Source: VAZQ01 sp036557665
GTDB lineage: Bacteria > Pseudomonadota > Alphaproteobacteria > Rhizobiales > Xanthobacteraceae
Direction of reading: 5' to 3'
Length of the DNA: 64,000 bases
Assembly: GCA_036557665.1 (NCBI GenBank)
Contig: DATBHG010000072.1
Coordinates: 1 to 64,000, forward strand
In this document: in pieces, positions 63,501 through 64,000 of the stretch
Layout of the letters: each line of letters starts with the position of its first letter
Position numbering within the stretch: position 1 is the first letter of the stretch
The notes under the pieces: model-generated
The model's input: the letters and a program-made list of their open reading frames with translations, nothing else
Database searches by the model: none
What the model was told of the DNA's origin: nothing
Program-made: the position numbers and the translations under genes

Positions 63501-64000
63501 AGGGCGGGCGGCTCAACTCCAGCAATGCGCGTGCCTATGCGCAGACGCTGACCGACCGATTGGACCGCCGCCTGCGGCAACTGGCCGAGGAGCGAGATAT
63601 CCAAGCACTGCCACCGTCTGTGAAGGGCGCCGCGCTGGTCGTGCCGGCGAGCTTGCTGCACCCGGTTGGCGCTACGGTGCCGGACGGCCTCGCTGAAGAT
63701 GCGCTTGCGCGGAAAGAGATCGAGCGAGTGGCGATGGAGGCGGTCATGGCTGCCGAGCGTGCCCTGGGGCGTGAGCCGCGCGATGTGTCGGCCGACAAGG
63801 TCGGCTACGACATCGAGAGCCGCGATCCGGCGAGCGGCCATCTACATTTCATCGAGGTCAAGGGTCGCATCGACGGGGGCGACACGATCACAGTCACGAC
63901 CAACGAGATACTGGTATCCCTTAACGCAGGCGACCGGTTCGTGCTCGCAATCGTGCCGGTGGGCGAAAACGGCTTTGCCCACCAGCCGGTCTATGTGCGG
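60575..64000 (+). CDS. SNF2/DEAH-type helicase with C-terminal DUF3883-like domain, truncated by the window edge
   Basis: At least 1142 residues with no stop before the edge. Helicase core: Walker A with Lys134 in DDPGAGKTIMAG, DEAH at 230-233, SATPHNG near 267, and motifs V-VI with DAAGEGVNLQRG and QRFGRIHRIGQ near 597. A charged linker (DDDEDSDLDE) splits the lobes. Residues about 1070-1142 carry GYDIESRD and FIEVKGRID, a PD-D/E-K-like DUF3883 pattern. The family includes DrmD of class 1 DISARM and helicases of other defence clusters with methyltransferases. A stop at 60554 sets the start at ATG 60575, which has only a weak ribosome binding site. Its partners lie outside. Confidence 0.88.
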   Translation, partial: MLSLDKVVAGAKVRGLAGAVPVEVVRTEWIGSDALNVVYRGADGPAEVLLFRDAEPRLELVQATRAFSFEGDGEAFRIGSEAQRIRLAHLFDPYLAVHSSRIDALPHQITAVYGELLQHQPLRFLLADDPGAGKTIMAGLLIKELIIRGDLERCLVIAPGNLVEQWQDELKDKFDLTFDIVSREQIETSVTGNPFVERNLLIMRLDMAARSETLQAKLQAAPDWDLVVCDEAHRMAASMFGSEVKYTKRYKLGQLAGGRARHFLLMSATPHNGNDADFELFMGLLDNDRFEGRPREGARKVDVSDLMRRLTKEELRKFDGAPLFPERKASTIQYQLSDLETQLYAAVTQYVRNEMRNLNNLGDDKRRNNVGFALQILQRRLASSPAAIFHSLRRRRERLEARLAEERIIARGGRLQKQEQLPSLFDDDEDSDLDEAGGAELEQAEQEIVDRATAAQTIPELEVELSVLRDLEKLADRLRRSGQDAKWRQLSEILDKPPMVSEATGERRKLLIFTEPRDTLEYLASNIRQRIGKHEAVAVIHGGVPRDVRKANIAAFNDDPEVRILIANDAAGEGVNLQRGAHLMVNYDLPWNPNRLEQRFGRIHRIGQTEVCHLWNLVAADTREGEVYARLLEKLERAREALGGRDSVYDVLGELFQGRALRELLMEAVLYGDDPRHKQRLFTAVDGVVDREKIEKLIRERKLTLDGLDPRSVTEIREKMERAEARRLQPHYIRGFFEKAFTRLGGQIRRRETGRFEITRVPGRLRDRDRAAGGVIPISERYERVCFDKAHRDTAKPQAALITPGHGLLDATIAVTLEEAGDVLKRGAILVDEAGAHGSEPRVLVTLEHAIRDGRPGRHGQPSIISRRMQFVMLDQQGKALDAGPAPYLDLRPLNPEEKEAAYKLLDAGWLKGDIEKMAMHFAIAQLAPEHLRDTRERRLIEIDRIEGEVRARLKREINYWDGRAEELALKEQAGKGGRLNSSNARAYAQTLTDRLDRRLRQLAEERDIQALPPSVKGAALVVPASLLHPVGATVPDGLAEDALARKEIERVAMEAVMAAERALGREPRDVSADKVGYDIESRDPASGHLHFIEVKGRIDGGDTITVTTNEILVSLNAGDRFVLAIVPVGENGFAHQPVYVR

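Noticed and set aside
57530..64000. Integrase gene and att duplication for the island
   Set aside because: No recombinase frame and no second copy of the tRNA 3' end were seen in the window; the far end of the island lies outside it.
1..64000. CRISPR arrays, insertion sequences, rRNA genes
   Set aside because: No regularly spaced repeats, transposase frames or rRNA stretches were seen; the only tandem array is the 21-bp coding repeat near position 400.

Overview
The window looks like the chromosome of an alphaproteobacterium, most likely of the order Hyphomicrobiales (Rhizobiales). The evidence is gene content and order: secG-pyrG-kdsA-eno-ftsB, a pyruvate dehydrogenase cluster whose E1-beta carries a lipoyl domain, lipA, a fused ispDF, dusB-ntrB-ntrC-ntrY-ntrX, a D-amino-acid aminotransferase, hfq, hflX and mazG. 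Codon use is GC-rich, and TTG or GTG starts are common. I cannot name a genus.

Layout. 1-8.4 kb: a small coiled-coil protein, SecG, CTP synthase, a NIPSNAP protein, KDO-8-phosphate synthase, an MFS carrier, QueF, enolase and FtsB. 8.5-16 kb: pyruvate dehydrogenase (pdhA, pdhB, a small gene, pdhC, lpd), dodecin, lipoyl synthase, a COQ10/RatA-type protein. 16-28 kb: CinA and IspDF on the minus strand, then the nitrogen block dusB-ntrBC and ntrYX, and dat-hfq-hflX. 28-38.4 kb: a minus-strand run (mazG, PhnP-like hydrolase, tatD, a small protein, metG, holB, tmk, dacA, rlpA, nnrDE). 38.4-40.5 kb: glnB-glnA behind a good sigma-54 promoter, the natural output of the NtrBC pair encoded 20 kb to the left. 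40.5-48.3 kb: a diguanylate cyclase with a coupled mini-protein, rplM-rpsI, a thioesterase, two enoyl-CoA hydratase-like proteins, a CoA-binding protein and MetY. 48.3-57.5 kb: an exopolysaccharide locus (deacetylase, FemAB/CelD-like acyltransferase, Wzz-type protein with a degenerate ATPase domain, glycosyltransferase, priming sugar transferase, O-antigen ligase-like polymerase). 57.45 kb: tRNA-Pro(GGG), whose first bases overlap the end of the polymerase reading frame.

From the tRNA to the right edge the content changes to accessory DNA: an ArdC-type antirestriction protein, a two-gene unit (an unknown 190-residue protein and a protein with an R-x6-H HEPN/Abi-like motif plus a probable winged helix), and a large SNF2/DEAH helicase with a C-terminal DUF3883-like domain that runs off the window. 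This is a candidate genomic island with defence genes and is the best place for a new system. The helicase resembles DrmD of class 1 DISARM, but its partners lie beyond position 64000.

A second notable signal is a 28-bp candidate dif (XerCD) site at 29082-29109. Genes to its left point mostly right and genes to its right point mostly left, as expected where the two replichores meet.
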